From: Siphonodentalium dalli
Lineage: Eukaryota; Mollusca; Scaphopoda; Gadilida; Siphonodentaliidae
Assembly: GCA_032622095.1 (NCBI GenBank)
Contig: CP136065.1
Coordinates: 37,856,732 to 37,920,731 of the forward strand
Reading direction: 5' to 3'
Length of the DNA: 64,000 nucleotides
The notes beneath the pieces are model-generated. The model ran no database searches, was not told the origin of the DNA, and was given only the letters and a program-made list of their open reading frames with translations. Below are positions 1-12,300 of this stretch, in pieces (the first letter of the stretch is position 1; the number at the start of each line of letters is the position of its first letter). A program made the translations under genes and the position numbers.

Positions 1-842
1 AAAAATAAGCGTTTACTTGTTTTACATGTAACTTGCGGTTTATTCCGCTCATTGGTATATAGTTTATATCCGCATCTTGATTTATTATTCTTATTGTAGA
101 TTTTACCAGTTCAACAAATTTGTCATCACGGAATAAGGAGGTATTAAATTTTCAAAAGCCACGACCTCTATTACTTGTACTTAGTTTAAGCGGTATGCAG
201 GTAATATGTCGGTTCCTGCTCCAACTAAACTGAGTATATCCTCAGATATCATATAGTAATCTAACCTAGTCATTTTTTCGGGGGACTTTTTTCGCCATGT
301 ATATCGTTGTTTCTCCTTATTATTGATCCTCCATGCGTCTACCAAATCCAACCTGTCGATCAGGTCACCTACTGCCACTTTATCGCGTGGTATGTTAATG
401 TGTTTATAATTATTTATGTCCATCGATTGGTCCTGAACCATATTCCAATCGCCACATATTACTATTTGGGTGTTGCCGACATTAAAAAGCTTAAGTTTTA
501 ATTATTTGTAGAACTCATGGTTATCTTCGTTTGGGTCGTACATAGTCATTCTTAGTTTCTCTGTAGTTACATCAATTAATATGAAATTCCAGTCATCTTT
601 AATAAAGCTGTGTATTTCGAAGTCAAGATTTTGACTGAAGAAAATGGCCACACCGTGCGACTGAGAAGAAAAAGAAACCAATTATGTTTTAGAAACCCCA
701 TTCAGATCGGTCCATTTCCTTTCAAAAGAGTGTGTCTTATGAACAATAATTTGAGGAATTTTGCGATCGTAAATATTGGAATACGTCGCAGCGTTTTTCT
801 GCACGATTCAGACCTCGGCAATTTGAAAACAATATTTTCATA
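1..842 (-). mobile_element. Tx1/L1-like LINE, decayed endonuclease (EN) region, runs off left edge
   Basis: Minus-strand translation gives, from about 840 downward, the start of an APE-type endonuclease (FSNCRGLNRAEKRCDVFQYL), then HGVAIFFSQNLDFEIH, then YDPNEDNHEFYK, then DLIDRLDLVDAWRINN followed by YTWRKKSPEKMTRLDYYMIS, and finally GFxKFNTSLFRDDKFVEL at 130-60. These blocks are in the right order for the EN of Tx1/L1-like LINEs. The open frame at 181-441 is only one segment; stops and frame changes separate the others, including a TGA where a Trp is expected in the GxW block. The reverse transcriptase would lie to the left of position 1. This is a dead copy. The family call rests on remembered motif order, not on a search. 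Confidence 0.85.
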
Positions 843-1700
843 GACATAATAGCACGTCATGCAGAACAAAGACAATGAGATTAATTAATTCAGTCCATGA
901 AGAACAATAATACATCGAGTCACTGGAATACAAATCTATCATACAAATCATGCACACTGATACACAAACATACTATAACAGAAACAGAATATGAATATGA
1001 ATTATTGGTAAAGGGCGTTAACTCATATATTGAAAACCAATGTGCGAAGCTTTGATCATTATTTCGAGTTATCAGGAATAACAACGACCAATACTAAGAG
1101 CACATTGTATCGATAAGTCTATAGGCAGCAGCTCTCGTCAGCCACACGAAATGTCGTATAAACTGATGTTTCCAACAACCTAGAACAAGTTAATGCTAAA
1201 AGGTCGTAAAATAATCACAAATTTCGTAAAAGGTAGCTGCAAGAAAATATTTAGTTCAGGAATGTCGTAAAGCTTAAAACTGCTGTTCCTCTTCATATAT
1301 GATTGGAAAATCACAACGCGCTTTCCAGTGTCCGTTTTAGTTGCTCCTTAATCTCCCCCTTCCCATTGGGGTTTCAAATTACAACATTTGGAAAGATGCT
1401 AAGTTTTTAGTCGCTCCTGTGAAGTTTAAATTTTGCACAAAAAAAACATTTTTACAACATTTTTGTATTTCACCGACAACGTGTTGTTTTGTCAGTGCTT
1501 AGTGATCATAGTGTTGGTCTTCAGTCAGATCCAATTCGTATTACTTGCTTCATGGTATGGAGCTCATGTATGTGCATGGTTATATACAGTTTGCGGTAAC
1601 ACGGGCAATGTAAATTTATGTTTTATAATGAGAAAATGCTCTTTGGTGAAGCATCAATAAATCATAGTAAATTATTCTGGTATTTGTTTACGGAATCATA
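843..1700. other. No gene recognised
   Basis: AT-rich sequence between two LINE remnants. Short ORFs are present on the plus strand near 1433-1660 but show no recognisable motif and no splice context. It may be 5' sequence of the left LINE or old decayed repeat. Confidence 0.5.
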
Positions 1701-1739
1701 TAAAGTAAAGAAATATGAAGTAAATGCATTATAATGCCA

Positions 1740-2316
1740 GTCATGTATAAATAGTGAAACGTGTAGTTTTTTATACAGATTTTCAAATTGAAGGATATCC
1801 TCTGATTTGAATAATGGACTGGTGTGGCTGTTATATTTCTTTTCTGCAGATAACTCGTATTGCTCGTTTTTTGTAATTTAAAAAAGTTTACTGGTCAGTG
1901 ACACATAGCCAATACATGGATTGCGCGATATAGGAACTTTAATGTCGCTTTCGATATTTTAGATGCAATGTTCTCGACATGGGATGTAACTCTGAGGTTT
2001 TTGACCATTCGCACACTAATAAAGTTTACTGATGTTTCGGTATTTCTTTTACTAACACATGTTAGTGCTTTGCCATTGAGGTTAGCTTAATCTGAGAAGA
2101 CATAATAATTAATGATGGTCATTATTTGCGGTGTGGATATAGTTATCTTCAGCTTGTAACTGTAACACCAATCATGAAGTTTACACAGTTCTGAGTTTGC
2201 TGTAGTGGTAGGACGTTTCATGTTATAATCTGAAGTATACAAAGTTGTGTCATCCGCGAAAAATGTTGTATTTAGGTGTATGACTTCGGTTACGTTATTA
2301 ACGTTATTAACATCGT
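1740..2316 (-). mobile_element. CR1-like LINE, reverse transcriptase palm and C-terminal part
   Basis: On the minus strand the frame reads FADDTTLYTSDYN at about 2261-2225, the catalytic aspartate-pair box of CR1/jockey-type LINEs. It is followed by SELCKLHDWCYSYKLKI, then the thumb-like region KRNTETSVNFISVRMVKNL, and near 1850-1805 by YNSHTSPLFKSEDIL, a well-known C-terminal landmark of CR1-like polymerases. One internal stop (after VFSD) shows decay. The upstream part of the same RT (WFRSYFANRRNFVDLM, FIDVPKAFDT) lies at 3665-4000, on the far side of a 1.35-kb inserted DNA element. The inserted element cuts the reading just before the expected LFLIYIND box, part of which is missing. Confidence 0.85.
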
Positions 2317-3664
2317 GGCCCGATTCGTCATCTCAGGTTTAAACCTGGTCTACGTAAACCTCTAGTTTAAACCACCGTGAGTCAGCAAAAGCCGTGGTTT
2401 AAACCAGCGACCGCAGGTCTAAGTGACGAATTCGTCATCTCTGGTTTAAACCTGGTCCAACCAGACCAGTGGTTTAGCAGTAGTGTCTCTGTGTTGTCGA
2501 GATAATTAATCGTACTTTCCGAATGCGGACCGCCTCGTTGTAATGATTGCGAAAATCAATAATTACGACAGCGACCATATTTTGATTGGAAATTTATAAG
2601 CGAGACACACTCACACATATAAAGCGTGTGGGGATAAGTTTTTGTCGATTTATACATTTTGTTTGCGTTTTATAAGCTTAAACCGGCAGCTAAACCATCT
2701 AATTCGGCGGTCCAGCTAAACCAGCTTTATCGAGGCTAAACTTGAGATTTTCTGCATGACGGAAAATTTATTACATTGAAAAATAGCAACGCATGTAATA
2801 TATTTCTTTATTAAAAGCTGTGCCTCTGCATAGTTGCTCACTGCAAACAGTTCAGATGCCGCTTCTGGTGTGTTCTCATAAACAAATTGCTTTTACTTGA
2901 CTGACCTCTTGGTCCAGAATTGACTCGATTATGGAGCCTTTATTCAGCGTCAGAGGGGCCTGCGGCCCCTTCGTGCGACAGGAGCCTGTGTCACATTTGC
3001 GCACATTTTGATCATTTGAACATTTTAATTTAAAAACAAATTTAATTAAATTTAAAACAAACAAATATTAGTATATATTTTAAATATTGTTTCTTGTTAG
3101 ATGCAACTCCCTACTCAATTTAACAACACAATTTTTTCATTTTAAAAACATTAAATTTTACTTATTTTTAAATCAGTTTTAGAACAGTTGCGAACAGACA
3201 AACGGACATACATATATACAGCTCCTATACCCTTTAATATATACAGATATACATGTAAATACAAAATTTTTTGTCTTTGCGGGTAAAGCATCTTGCAGAA
3301 AATCAATCACAAACAAAGTGATAAACAGCGCGTGAAGTTCGTGTTGAGAGACATGACCTTTGTCAGATTGATTTAAACTCACAAAGAGATCGGATTAATG
3401 GTCCATGAGCGATACTCATTTCTCAATGAATAAATCGTGAACGCGTTCACGGTGATTTATGACATGTCAATAACCATTATATCGGCTTGTCTTTTGGTCC
3501 GATGGGTAGGAGGGTAGTTTGACTGTATGCTCATATCACCAAATCGAGCTGTCAATTAGTTGGTAACTGAACGACAACATTAGACCCGGTTTGGCTGGAC
3601 CGCCAATGTAGGTTTAAACCAGGTTTAAACTCGGAGGTTTAAACCGGAGATGACGAATCCGGCC
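2317..3664. mobile_element. Harbinger-like DNA transposon inserted in the CR1-like RT
   Basis: The ends are inverted: GGCCCGATTCGTCATCTC at 2317 and the reverse complement of GGCCGGATTCGTCATCTC ending at 3664. Both are followed inward by GGTTTAAACC-rich sequence. The trinucleotide CGT flanks both ends (2314-2316, 3665-3667), as expected for the 3-bp target duplication of the PIF/Harbinger superfamily; the TIR also resembles Harbinger ends. A second copy of the end (GACGAATTCGTCATCTC) lies internally at about 2424, so the left end is duplicated. No transposase is seen. A 62-codon minus-strand ORF at 2876-3064 has a CRTKGPQAPLTLNKG stretch that faintly recalls the region after a Myb/SANT domain in Harbinger accessory proteins; that is weak. 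Superfamily is inferred from TSD length and TIR only. Confidence 0.7.
2876..3064 (-). pseudogene. Possible remnant of Harbinger Myb/SANT-like accessory protein
   Basis: A 62-aa ORF lies inside the Harbinger-like element. Residues around 24-50 read CDTGSCRTKGPQAPLTLNK and then SIIESILDQEV, which loosely matches the glycine/proline linker and following acidic helix that come after Myb/SANT-like DNA-binding domains in Harbinger accessory proteins. No tryptophan-rich SANT core can be seen before it. It could equally be a chance ORF. Confidence 0.2.
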
Positions 3665-4010
3665 CGTGGGTCCAATAACTTATCCTTGTTTGGTCACAAC
3701 ATGAAATGCTTTTGTGGTCATTAAATCTACAAAATTACGTCTATTTGCGAAGTAGCTTCTAAACCAAGACGGGGGTAAAACTGCGTTTTAGATAGCAGTG
3801 TCATTGGAAAAGTGTCAAACGCTTTAGGTACGTCAATAAATATTAATAACGTAGAATCCCTTGTTATTGTGTTATTTGGTTTCGAGTCTTATTTTAGTTA
3901 TTGTATAATCGGGTGAGTTGTTGCATGAGATTTTCGAAAACCCTATTGATTCTCATTTTGAAGATCGAACTTTTTTTATTGAGGAAATAAATATCACAAG
4001 ACGAGATAGG
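3665..4010 (-). mobile_element. CR1-like LINE, N-terminal RT part
   Basis: Minus-strand blocks, in order from 4000 downward: ESIGFSKISCNNSPDYTI (equivalent to the GFRKNHST box), FIDVPKAFDT at about 3870-3810 (the first catalytic Asp box, LDLSKAFDTV in typical members), WFRSYFANRRNFVDLM at about 3760-3715, and VTKQGxVIGP at about 3690-3668 (GVPQGSILGP box with a stop). The next block, FADDTTLY, is at 2261, beyond the Harbinger-like insertion, so the two pieces were one reading frame before the insertion. Confidence 0.85.
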
Positions 4011-4029
4011 CAGACAGATAGCCTGACTT

Positions 4030-6985
4030 AGAGCACGTATATTAGAGTAACGAAACATTACGAGAAATTATATTCTTGCACTCCCTTTTGCACGCTCCTG
4101 AGTGAATTTCACTTGGGCCACGATTTCTCTTGGGCGACATTAATAAAATCATACATGAATCATATAATTGGTGTGGTGCAGTTTGTTTTAAAGAGATAAG
4201 TAAATTGTTCTTCGGCTGTCCGTTGGGTGGCACAACGTTCGTGCTCTTAACGAAGAATGTCATGTCATACAGAAATATAAAGAGTTACATAATTTGGCGC
4301 AGATAAATTCATGCTCGGCTTTTCGATGAACAAGTTAAGAAACGATTAATATAAATCTGAGATATATTTTGCGTTTCGGGCGTTATGTATATACTTGTAT
4401 TATCCGGGGTATATGCATGTATCCAGTTAGTTTTGTTGGGGAAAAGTCGATCCGTTTTCGCATTAATGACATGTTCTGAGGCTAGCCATTGCTTTTGAAA
4501 ATCTTGATATCGCCTGTTGTATTCTGACGTGTACGTATTGCATTCATATTTGGGCTGATATTTGAGTTTCAAATCAGCAAAAAATGTCTTTATTGAGAGT
4601 TTGGTCGGGTCAAATTTAGTCCTATATATATTTATTATTTAAAGCACAAGTAGAAAGTAATTAATGATATAATTCACTTGACAATGATTAACGCGAAAAC
4701 GCAAACATGGTATGGTAATATGTATAGAAACTTGATTTGTTTTCAACCAAGACTGAAGTTCGGTTGTGAACCGATTTGTATGTAGGTAGTCCCAGACAAT
4801 AGGCGAAATGTTTTCTTGAGTATTGCTCATATGCCTGCTATCTTCAGAAATATGTTCGTCGTGGGATTCTCGTATTATTTCTATATTGGAGCCATTGGAG
4901 TTTCGTGTCACATTGGTAGTAAATGGATTGCGAAATATAATGTCCCATCATTGGGAGTCGCCTTTTATTTCCGAATTCCATTTTGACATTAGTTTGGCGA
5001 TTGTCTATTGACATAGTTCGATGAAAGAGTTGACCGCCTCAAAGTTTGGGTATGAACGGAGAGGGTAATCGTAGGAGGGGCTGAATTCTAGAGTTTGAAA
5101 GGCTATATCTCTGGCGTTTTATGCTCGCTATAGTAATGAAGTTGTTATAAATATTGAAGGTATAACCTTAGGGAAATCAGGGGTGTGAAATTACCCATCA
5201 GTTTGGACCAGATCGTTTATAAAATATATAACAGCATTTCTCCACGAATTGAAGTTAATTGGGCTTCCTTCCATTCTAATGTTAGACATGATATTACCAC
5301 TGTTATCGTCTTATGAATTTGCACCATGACCGGAGAACATTGTTAAAATCTTCTGTATATACTGACCATTTGCAGTCCTCCCAGGGAGTAATCAAGATAT
5401 AATTTCTTCCTTTCTACGTCTACTGATTACTCCGACGCCTTCAATTTACCGAAGATTATGCGGAGATCCAAGTGGCTAGCACGGTCGAGTAACTTTATAT
5501 ATGCTATCAGCGTCGTTTGTCGATTGATCTATGAGCGTATATATGTCTCAGTGTGCTAATATATAATGTATAATGCCCTCATTTTAATGAAAACGAAAGT
5601 AGTTTTAATTATAACCCTTAGTGACAGCAGTAGCGTTCTTTAACGTGCACATGTTGAGGCGTGTACACGGGTCAGCCATTAATGTCCGCGCCCGATAGGA
5701 CACCGTATTGCACCCACGACAACATAGCTGGACAAATAGTGTAATGGGGGAAGTCGGCATTTAGCATTTGGATCGTCATTAAGTGATCTCGAATGAGACT
5801 TTTCAGCCTGACAAACGTTGTATCTGACCGAGTTCTGGTTTTTGACTGAATACCATCACCAGGTTTCGATCCACTGTCCGCTAGCACGAGAGACCCGTAC
5901 GCTATCTCTCGGCTACCGACCTCCGTTGTACTCTGTCTCGTTTCGAGTTGTGCTTAACTTCTTAACGAAAGCATCATCTGGAATGGGGAGAGCCATGAAT
6001 ACGTGGGTTAGCTTTGGAAGAATAAGCGTCGTATTGTTCTCCCAAAAATACGCACATTAACTGCTTATCATAGAACTTTTTAGGTTGATAATCTGTTGAT
6101 AATCTGCTTATGTCAGAATCAAATAATCACATTATGTACCTATTTCACTTTATAGGTCGATCATGTGCGTATTTGCGCAATGATATGTTGATTTACTCGA
6201 GTAGTTTGACATCATTGTTTGGAGATCAGTGTCGATATTAATGTAACAGAAAGTTGAAGGTTTTTGAGTAGGATAAAATTAAATCTTTGCACATGTTTGA
6301 TTCATAGTTTGTTCTTGATCCTATCCACGCCGCCTGACGTTTCTATGGGTTAATCCGCAGTCCCGAAACCCGAGCTTATATGTCAAGTGTTGAGTATGAG
6401 TCTCACATGGTACTTTCATTGCCATCAAGTTGAATATTGTGATATTTTATACTCTGAACAACCGAGGACTATTCCTTTAATTTTGCAATTCTGTCTTACC
6501 AACAATGCTAACACCTCAGCGCAGAGGAGAAAAATATACGGGGATATGGTATCAGCCTGTCGACAGCCACGCCCTAATTTAAAACTGTGTGATATGTGAC
6601 CATTAATCAGGATGGAATTAAGAGCTAGTGTCTTCATAGATAATGGCCATCCATATTTATGGAATCGCCGAATTTGAATAAATTGAGGCAGTTATGTAAG
6701 AACGACCATGACACTGAGTCAAAAGCTTTTTCGAAGTATATTAGGAGAAGTGTACCACAGGGCGCCAATATACATGTCAGCAAGAAATCCTGTTTGGACC
6801 GAGTTAATTATATACGGGAGGACGTGTTTAGGTCTATATGCCATGGACGAGGAGGATAATGTATAAGTTATGTTAAAAAGGGAGATGGGACGCCAGTTTC
6901 TCAATAAGTGACGGTTTTTGTCCTTCTTTGGAACAAGTGTTATAACAGCTTGTTTTTGTGTGATCAATCGGTTGTCCATTTATAT
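4030..6985 (-). mobile_element. Tx1/L1-like LINE, 5'-truncated and decayed (RT to C-terminus)
   Basis: Minus-strand order from 6979 downward: KQAVITLVPKKDKNRHLLRN and WRPISLFNITY; VLPYIINSVQTGFLADMYIG; FEKAFDSVSWSFLHNCLN at about 6728-6675 (first catalytic Asp box); SFKLGRGCRQADTISPYIFL then CAEVLALLVRQNCKIKGI at 6590-6450; KISQYST followed by a stop where the YADD aspartates should be (about 6430); TLILPKLTHVFMALPIPDDA at about 6040-5985; RLKSLIRDHLMTI and FPHYTICPAMLSWVQYG at 5810-5690; and a C-terminal segment (ENISPIVWDYLHTNRFTTEL) at 4830-4770. Several frames are used and the catalytic pair is lost, so it is dead. No EN of this element is found upstream, which suggests 5' truncation. It lies between the EN-like and RT-like parts of a CR1-like element. 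Confidence 0.85.
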
Positions 6986-7279
6986 TCAGGCGATTTTCAC
7001 TGCTTAATGAGTGGCTTGCGATTTCGATCGCCCTGTCCGTTTGGCGGGATGGACGATGGCTTATTTACGGTGATCTTTGCTCGCCGCAGAATTCACGTGG
7101 CTACCCATAAAACGACAGGATCGTGCCACGTGGCCGTAATTAGGCATGGGTCTTCTTTTAAGTCTCGGCTAGCCTCGTGGCGCGCCCGTCTGTCAACACT
7201 AAGATGCTTCACCCAACATGTTACAGGCTACTAGATCAGACAACCGGTTGCATTTACGTCTATTTGACGTCTTTAATTA

Positions 7280-7894
7280 TCTATGAACATAGTAGTTCCC
7301 TGGCCACAGTTGTCAGTTACTTTATACATTTGAGCTGCTCTGTTACAAAGCTTCATCATATTCCCCGGAATGAGTGTGCGTGTCCTTCCCATGTGGCACG
7401 CGTTTCTGTCTATGTGGAGTGGAGTGTTTTCTTCTGGATGATAACATTAAAATAGCTGATGGCTAGCGCTTCGTTACTGACCTCGTTGCTCGTATATGAT
7501 ACACGGACTATTTGTGTTTATATAAAACTCTACACCATCTCGACCATCATCATTATCTGCTCTGGAGTTATATATAAGAGAGTGATATCCTTCTATATCG
7601 TAGTTAATATATTACTGTATTTTGAAAATTTCGGAAATTCCCATGATATCACACGGATTGCCTTTGCCATCGCATGTCTACACAAAACGAATCAAAGTTA
7701 GCCGTCAGACTTCTTATGTTCAGATGCATGATTGAAAGTTCAGACTTGACAGTATTATATTTAAGTTGCAGTTGATCTGTCGATATATATCGACATGTTT
7801 GTTTATACATGGAAAACATAATATATTCAGATTCTTCAGCATCCTCATTTTCAGCATGAAGTGTTGCGATATCATATTTATCTAGCTCCTGCAT
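7280..7894 (-). mobile_element. CR1-like LINE, endonuclease N-terminal part
   Basis: The minus-strand ORF at 7894-7649 ends in LSIMHLNIRSLTANFDSFC, the characteristic first block of CR1/jockey-type endonucleases (LSILHLNIRSL). Further down, in shifting frames, YRRISLSY and RVSYTSNEVSNEALAISYFN fit later EN positions. It has the same strand and superfamily as the RT pieces at 4010-1740, so it may be the 5' part of the same element separated by the Tx1-like copy at 4030-6985. About 1 kb of EN-RT linker is not recognised, so this is not proven. Confidence 0.65.
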
Positions 7895-7976
7895 TTCGTC
7901 TAATGTTATTATATCAGTTATGTTATTCTATCGTCTAATGTTATTCTATCGGTAATGTTATTCTATCAGTAGACAT
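7893..7976. repeat. Short tandem repeat, about 20-bp unit
   Basis: TCTAATGTTATTCTATCG-like units repeat about four times with small gaps just 5' (minus sense) of the CR1-like EN fragment. Confidence 0.8.
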
Positions 7977-8379
7977 AATTGGTTGATGTGCATATTTGCA
8001 CCAAGGACATAATAATTATGTTACTAAGCAGAAACAACAAAATACACAATGGAAAAACATGCACGTACATAAACATTACTGAACAACACCAGCACATCAA
8101 TTTATGAAGGGTGTGCTGGAAATCGCAATAAAGAATCCATCATTTCTCATTTTTTGCCTGAATAATTCACTTGATACCGTTGTGTGCGGTTAGCGCTCAT
8201 TAGGGGCAGTTAGCGCTCGACAGTTCGACGAACGAGCTAGGTTATGGACGCATTATATTATACAATGGCGAATACACAACTCCAATGTCACTTTAATATA
8301 GAATTATCGCGCATGCAATGTGCAAAGCAGTGCAAGGGAGATCACTCTACATTATTTTGTAGCGTGAAAATGTTCTTTA

Positions 8380-8580
8380 ACAATTTTAAGATACCTGTTT
8401 TTGGTTACACTGGTGGAAATATTTTTCATAGGCTTCAGTGCAAACGTTTTAGCATATACTGTTTACAATATAAATCCTAGGTCCAAAATTTTCTTTAAAT
8501 CTGAAAGATTGACATTAGCGATACTTTTTATTCATGTCCGTCTAGCAGGGAATTCGCCTTTGTAGGGTGAGCATCTATCT
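8380..8580. repeat. Dispersed repeat, related to 25930-26110
   Basis: Contains CTGAAAGATTGACATTAGCG followed about 40 bases later by GGGAATTCGCCTTT. The same two blocks, in the same order and spacing, occur at about 25970-26045 (CAGAAAGATTGACATTTGCG, GGGGAATTCGCCTTT). The two copies are same-strand relatives of an unknown old repeat. Confidence 0.6.
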
Positions 8581-8723
8581 GATGAAAAATGTCAAATTCC
8601 ACATATCGTCGTCTTCAATGTATATAGAATACGCGCAGTTATTAAGAGCAGACAAACACAATGTATATTTGAAGGGTTGAAACTATTATTGTATTTTTTC
8701 CCCTTTAGGTACTACAAACTTAA

Positions 8724-9217
8724 AGACACGGTTGGCCTTGGCGGTGGGTATCCTGTGAAAATATATCCACCCGTCAAAAACCGCCACAAACAGAAAGAAC
8801 ATCAAAATGTAGATAGACTGTGTACGTATACAAATAAGAAATATCGCATAAACAGTATGTTATGGTCATATGTTTGACCATTTTTATGTAAACAAAAGCA
8901 TAAAAAGTTACTTTTTTGGTGTTTGTTTATATTATGATGGTAAACATAAAGAGCGTTCTTTGTTAGTGAATACCTGATATGGATGTAATAAAGAGCGTTT
9001 ATGCCATTTGTGTGTGATTAGCCAGTAGCATTGTGCTGTCTTCTGTAACACAATCAGGCTCTTGCTTAGGTAAAATATAGTAGGTCTTTATGATAACATG
9101 CTGTTTACGCGATGGTCATGGTATATATGAACGGAACTGTATGCGTTTTAATGTTTTTCTGTTTACGGTGTTTGGAACAAATATGAATATTTTAGACAAT
9201 TAAGGCCGCACGTGCCT
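8724..9217 (+). mobile_element. 494-bp TTAA-flanked MITE (copy 1)
   Basis: Flanked on both sides by TTAA (8720-8723 and 9218-9221). The ends are inverted: AGACACGGTTGGCCTTGGC at the left and, reverse-complemented, AGGCACGTGCGGCCTTAATT at the right. A second copy of almost the same length lies inverted at 33109-33600. TTAA duplications are typical of piggyBac-like and Kolobok-like transposases; which one mobilised this family cannot be told because no coding sequence is present. The 66-codon ORF over the left end has no recognisable domain. Confidence 0.9.
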
Positions 9218-9340
9218 TTAATCAATAATTTCATAGAACAATCCACTCACCGAATAGTTTATTGTCTTGGCTCTAATATGAATCATACGTGACACGTAGT
9301 GGAGCAACCACACCTGCTGTATCCCGAATTTGCTTTTCAT

Positions 9341-12300
9341 CACCAACGCAGGTCCCGTCATAAAATAATTAATGCTGCACCAGCACAGCTGCCGTCATGA
9401 AATGGTTAATGCTGCACCAATGCAGCTCCCACCATGGAAGGGTTAAGGCTGGACCAGCACAGCTACCCGTCATGAAAGGGTTAATGCTGCACCAGCACAG
9501 ATCCCATCATAAAATAGTTAATGCTGCACCAACGCAGCTCCCGTCATGAAATAATTAATGCTGCACCAGCGCAACTCCCGTCATGAATGAGTTAATGCTG
9601 CACCAACGCAGCTCCCGTCATTAAAACATTAATGCTGCACCAGCACAGCTCCCGTCATGAAATAATTAATGCTGCACCAGCCCAGCTCCCGTCATGAAAG
9701 GGTTAATACTGCACCAACACAGCTCCCGTCATAAAAAGGTTAATACTGCACCAGCACAGCTCCCATCATGAAAGTATTAATGCTGCCCAACGCAGCTCCC
9801 GTCATGAAAGAATTAATGCTGCCCCAACGCAGCTCCCGTCATGAAAGAATTAATGCTGCACCAGCACAGCTCCCGTCACCAAAGTGTTAACGCTGCACCA
9901 ACGCAGCTCCCATCATGAAAGGGTTAATGCTGCACCCACCATCAAATAACTAATGCTGCACCAACGCAGCTCTCGTCATGAAATAATTAATGCTGCACCA
10001 GCGCAGCTCCCATCATCAACTAAGTAATGCTGCACCAACGCAGCTCCCGTCATGAAATAATTATTGCTGCACCAGCGCAGCTCCCGTCATGATAGAGTAA
10101 TGCTGCACCAACGCAGCTCCCATAATCAAATAATTAATGCTGAACTAACGCAGCTCCCGTCATGAAAGAGTTAATGCTGCACCAACGCAGCTCCCAAAAT
10201 CAAATAATTAATGCTGCACTAACGCAGCTCCCGTCATGAAATAGTTAATGCTGCACCAACGCAGTTCCCATTATCAAATAATTAACGCTGCACCAACGCA
10301 GCTCCCGTCATGAAATGTATTAATACTGCACCAGCGCAGCTCCCTTCATGAAAGAGTTAATGCTGCACCAATGCAGCTCCCATCATCAAATAATTAATGT
10401 TGCACCAACGCAGCTCCCGTCATGAAATAATTAATGCAGCACCAGCGCAGCTCCCGTTATGAAATAGTTGATGCTGCACCAACCCAGCTCCCGTCATCAA
10501 ATAATTAATGATGCACCAACGCAGCTCCCGTCATGAAATAATTAATGCTGCACCAGCTCAGCTCCCGTCATGAAAGAGTTAATGCTGCACCAACGCAGCT
10601 CCCGTCATCAAATAATTAATGCTGCACCAGCGCAGCTCCCGTCATGAGAGAGTTAATGCTGCACCAACGTAGCTCCCATCATCAAATAATTAATGCTGCA
10701 CCAACGCAGCTCCCGTCATGAAAGAGTTAATGCTGCATCAACGCAGCTCCCATGATCAAATAATTAATGCTGCACCACGCAGCTCCCGTCATGAAAGAGA
10801 TAATGCTGCACCAACGCAGCTCCCATCATGAATGGGTTATTGCTGCACCAACACAGCTCCCGTCATGAAATAATTAATGCTGCACCAGCGCAGCTCCCGC
10901 CATGAAATAGTTAATGCTGCACCAACGCGGGCTCCCATCATGAAATAATTAATGCTGCACCAAGCAGCTCCCTTCATAAAATAATTAATGCTGCACCATC
11001 ACAGATCCCGTCATGAAAGAATTAATGTTGCATCAGCGCAGCTCCCGTCATGAAAGGGTTAATACTGCACCAACACAGCTCCCGTCATAAAAAGGTTAAT
11101 GCTGCACCAGCACAGCTCCCATAATGAAATAATTAATGCTGCCCAACGCAGCTCCAGTCATGAAAGAATTAATGCTGCCCCAACGCAGCTCCCATCATCA
11201 AATAACTAATGCTGCACCAACGCAGCTCCTGTCATGAAATAATTAATGCTGCACCAGCGCAGCTCCCATCAGCAAATAATTAATGCTGCACCAACACAGC
11301 TCCCGTCATGAAAGAGTTAATGCTGCACCAACGCAGCTCCCATAATCAAATAATTAATGCTGCACTAACGCAGCTCCCGTCATGAAAGAGTTAATGCTGC
11401 ACCAATGCAACTCCCATAATCAAATAATTAATACTGCACTAACGCAGCTCCCGCCATGAAAGAGTTAATGCTGCACCAACGCAGCTCCCATCATCAAATA
11501 ATTAACGCTGCACCAACGCAACTCCCGTCATGAAATGTATTAATACTGCACCAGCGCAGCTCCCGTCATGAAAGAGTCAATGCCGCACCAATGCAGCTCC
11601 CATCATGAAATAATTAATGCTGCACCAACGCAGCCCCGTCCTGAAATAATTAATGGTGCACCAGCGCAGCTCCCGTCATGAAATAGTTAATGCTGCACCA
11701 ACGCAGCTCCCGTCATGAAATAGTTAATGCTGCACCAACGCAGCTCCCGTCATGAAAGAGTTAATGCTGCACCAATGCAGCTCCCATCATCATATAAATA
11801 ATGCTGCACCAACGCAGCTCCCGTCGTGAAATAATTAATGCTGCACCAGCTCAGGTCCCGTCATGAAATAGTTAATGCTGCACCAACGCAGCTCCCGTCA
11901 TCAAATAATTAATGCTGCACCAGCGCAGCTCCCGTCATGAGAGAGTTAATGCTGCAACAACGCGTAGCTCCCATATCAGCGCAGCTCCCGTCATGAAATA
12001 ATTAATGCTGCACCAGCGCAGCTCCCGCCATGAAATAGTTAATGCTGCACCAACTCGGGCTCCCATCATCAAATAATTAATGCTGCACCAACGCAGCTCC
12101 CGTCATGAAAGAGTTAATGCTGCACCAACGCAGCTCCCATCATCAAATATTTAATGCCGCACCAACGCAGCTCCCTTCATGAAATAACTAATCCTGCACC
12201 AACTCAACTACCATCATGGAAGGGATAATGCTGCTCCAGCACAGCTCCCCGTCATGAAAGGGTTAATGCTGCCCAGCAGAGCTCCCGTCGTGAAATGGTT

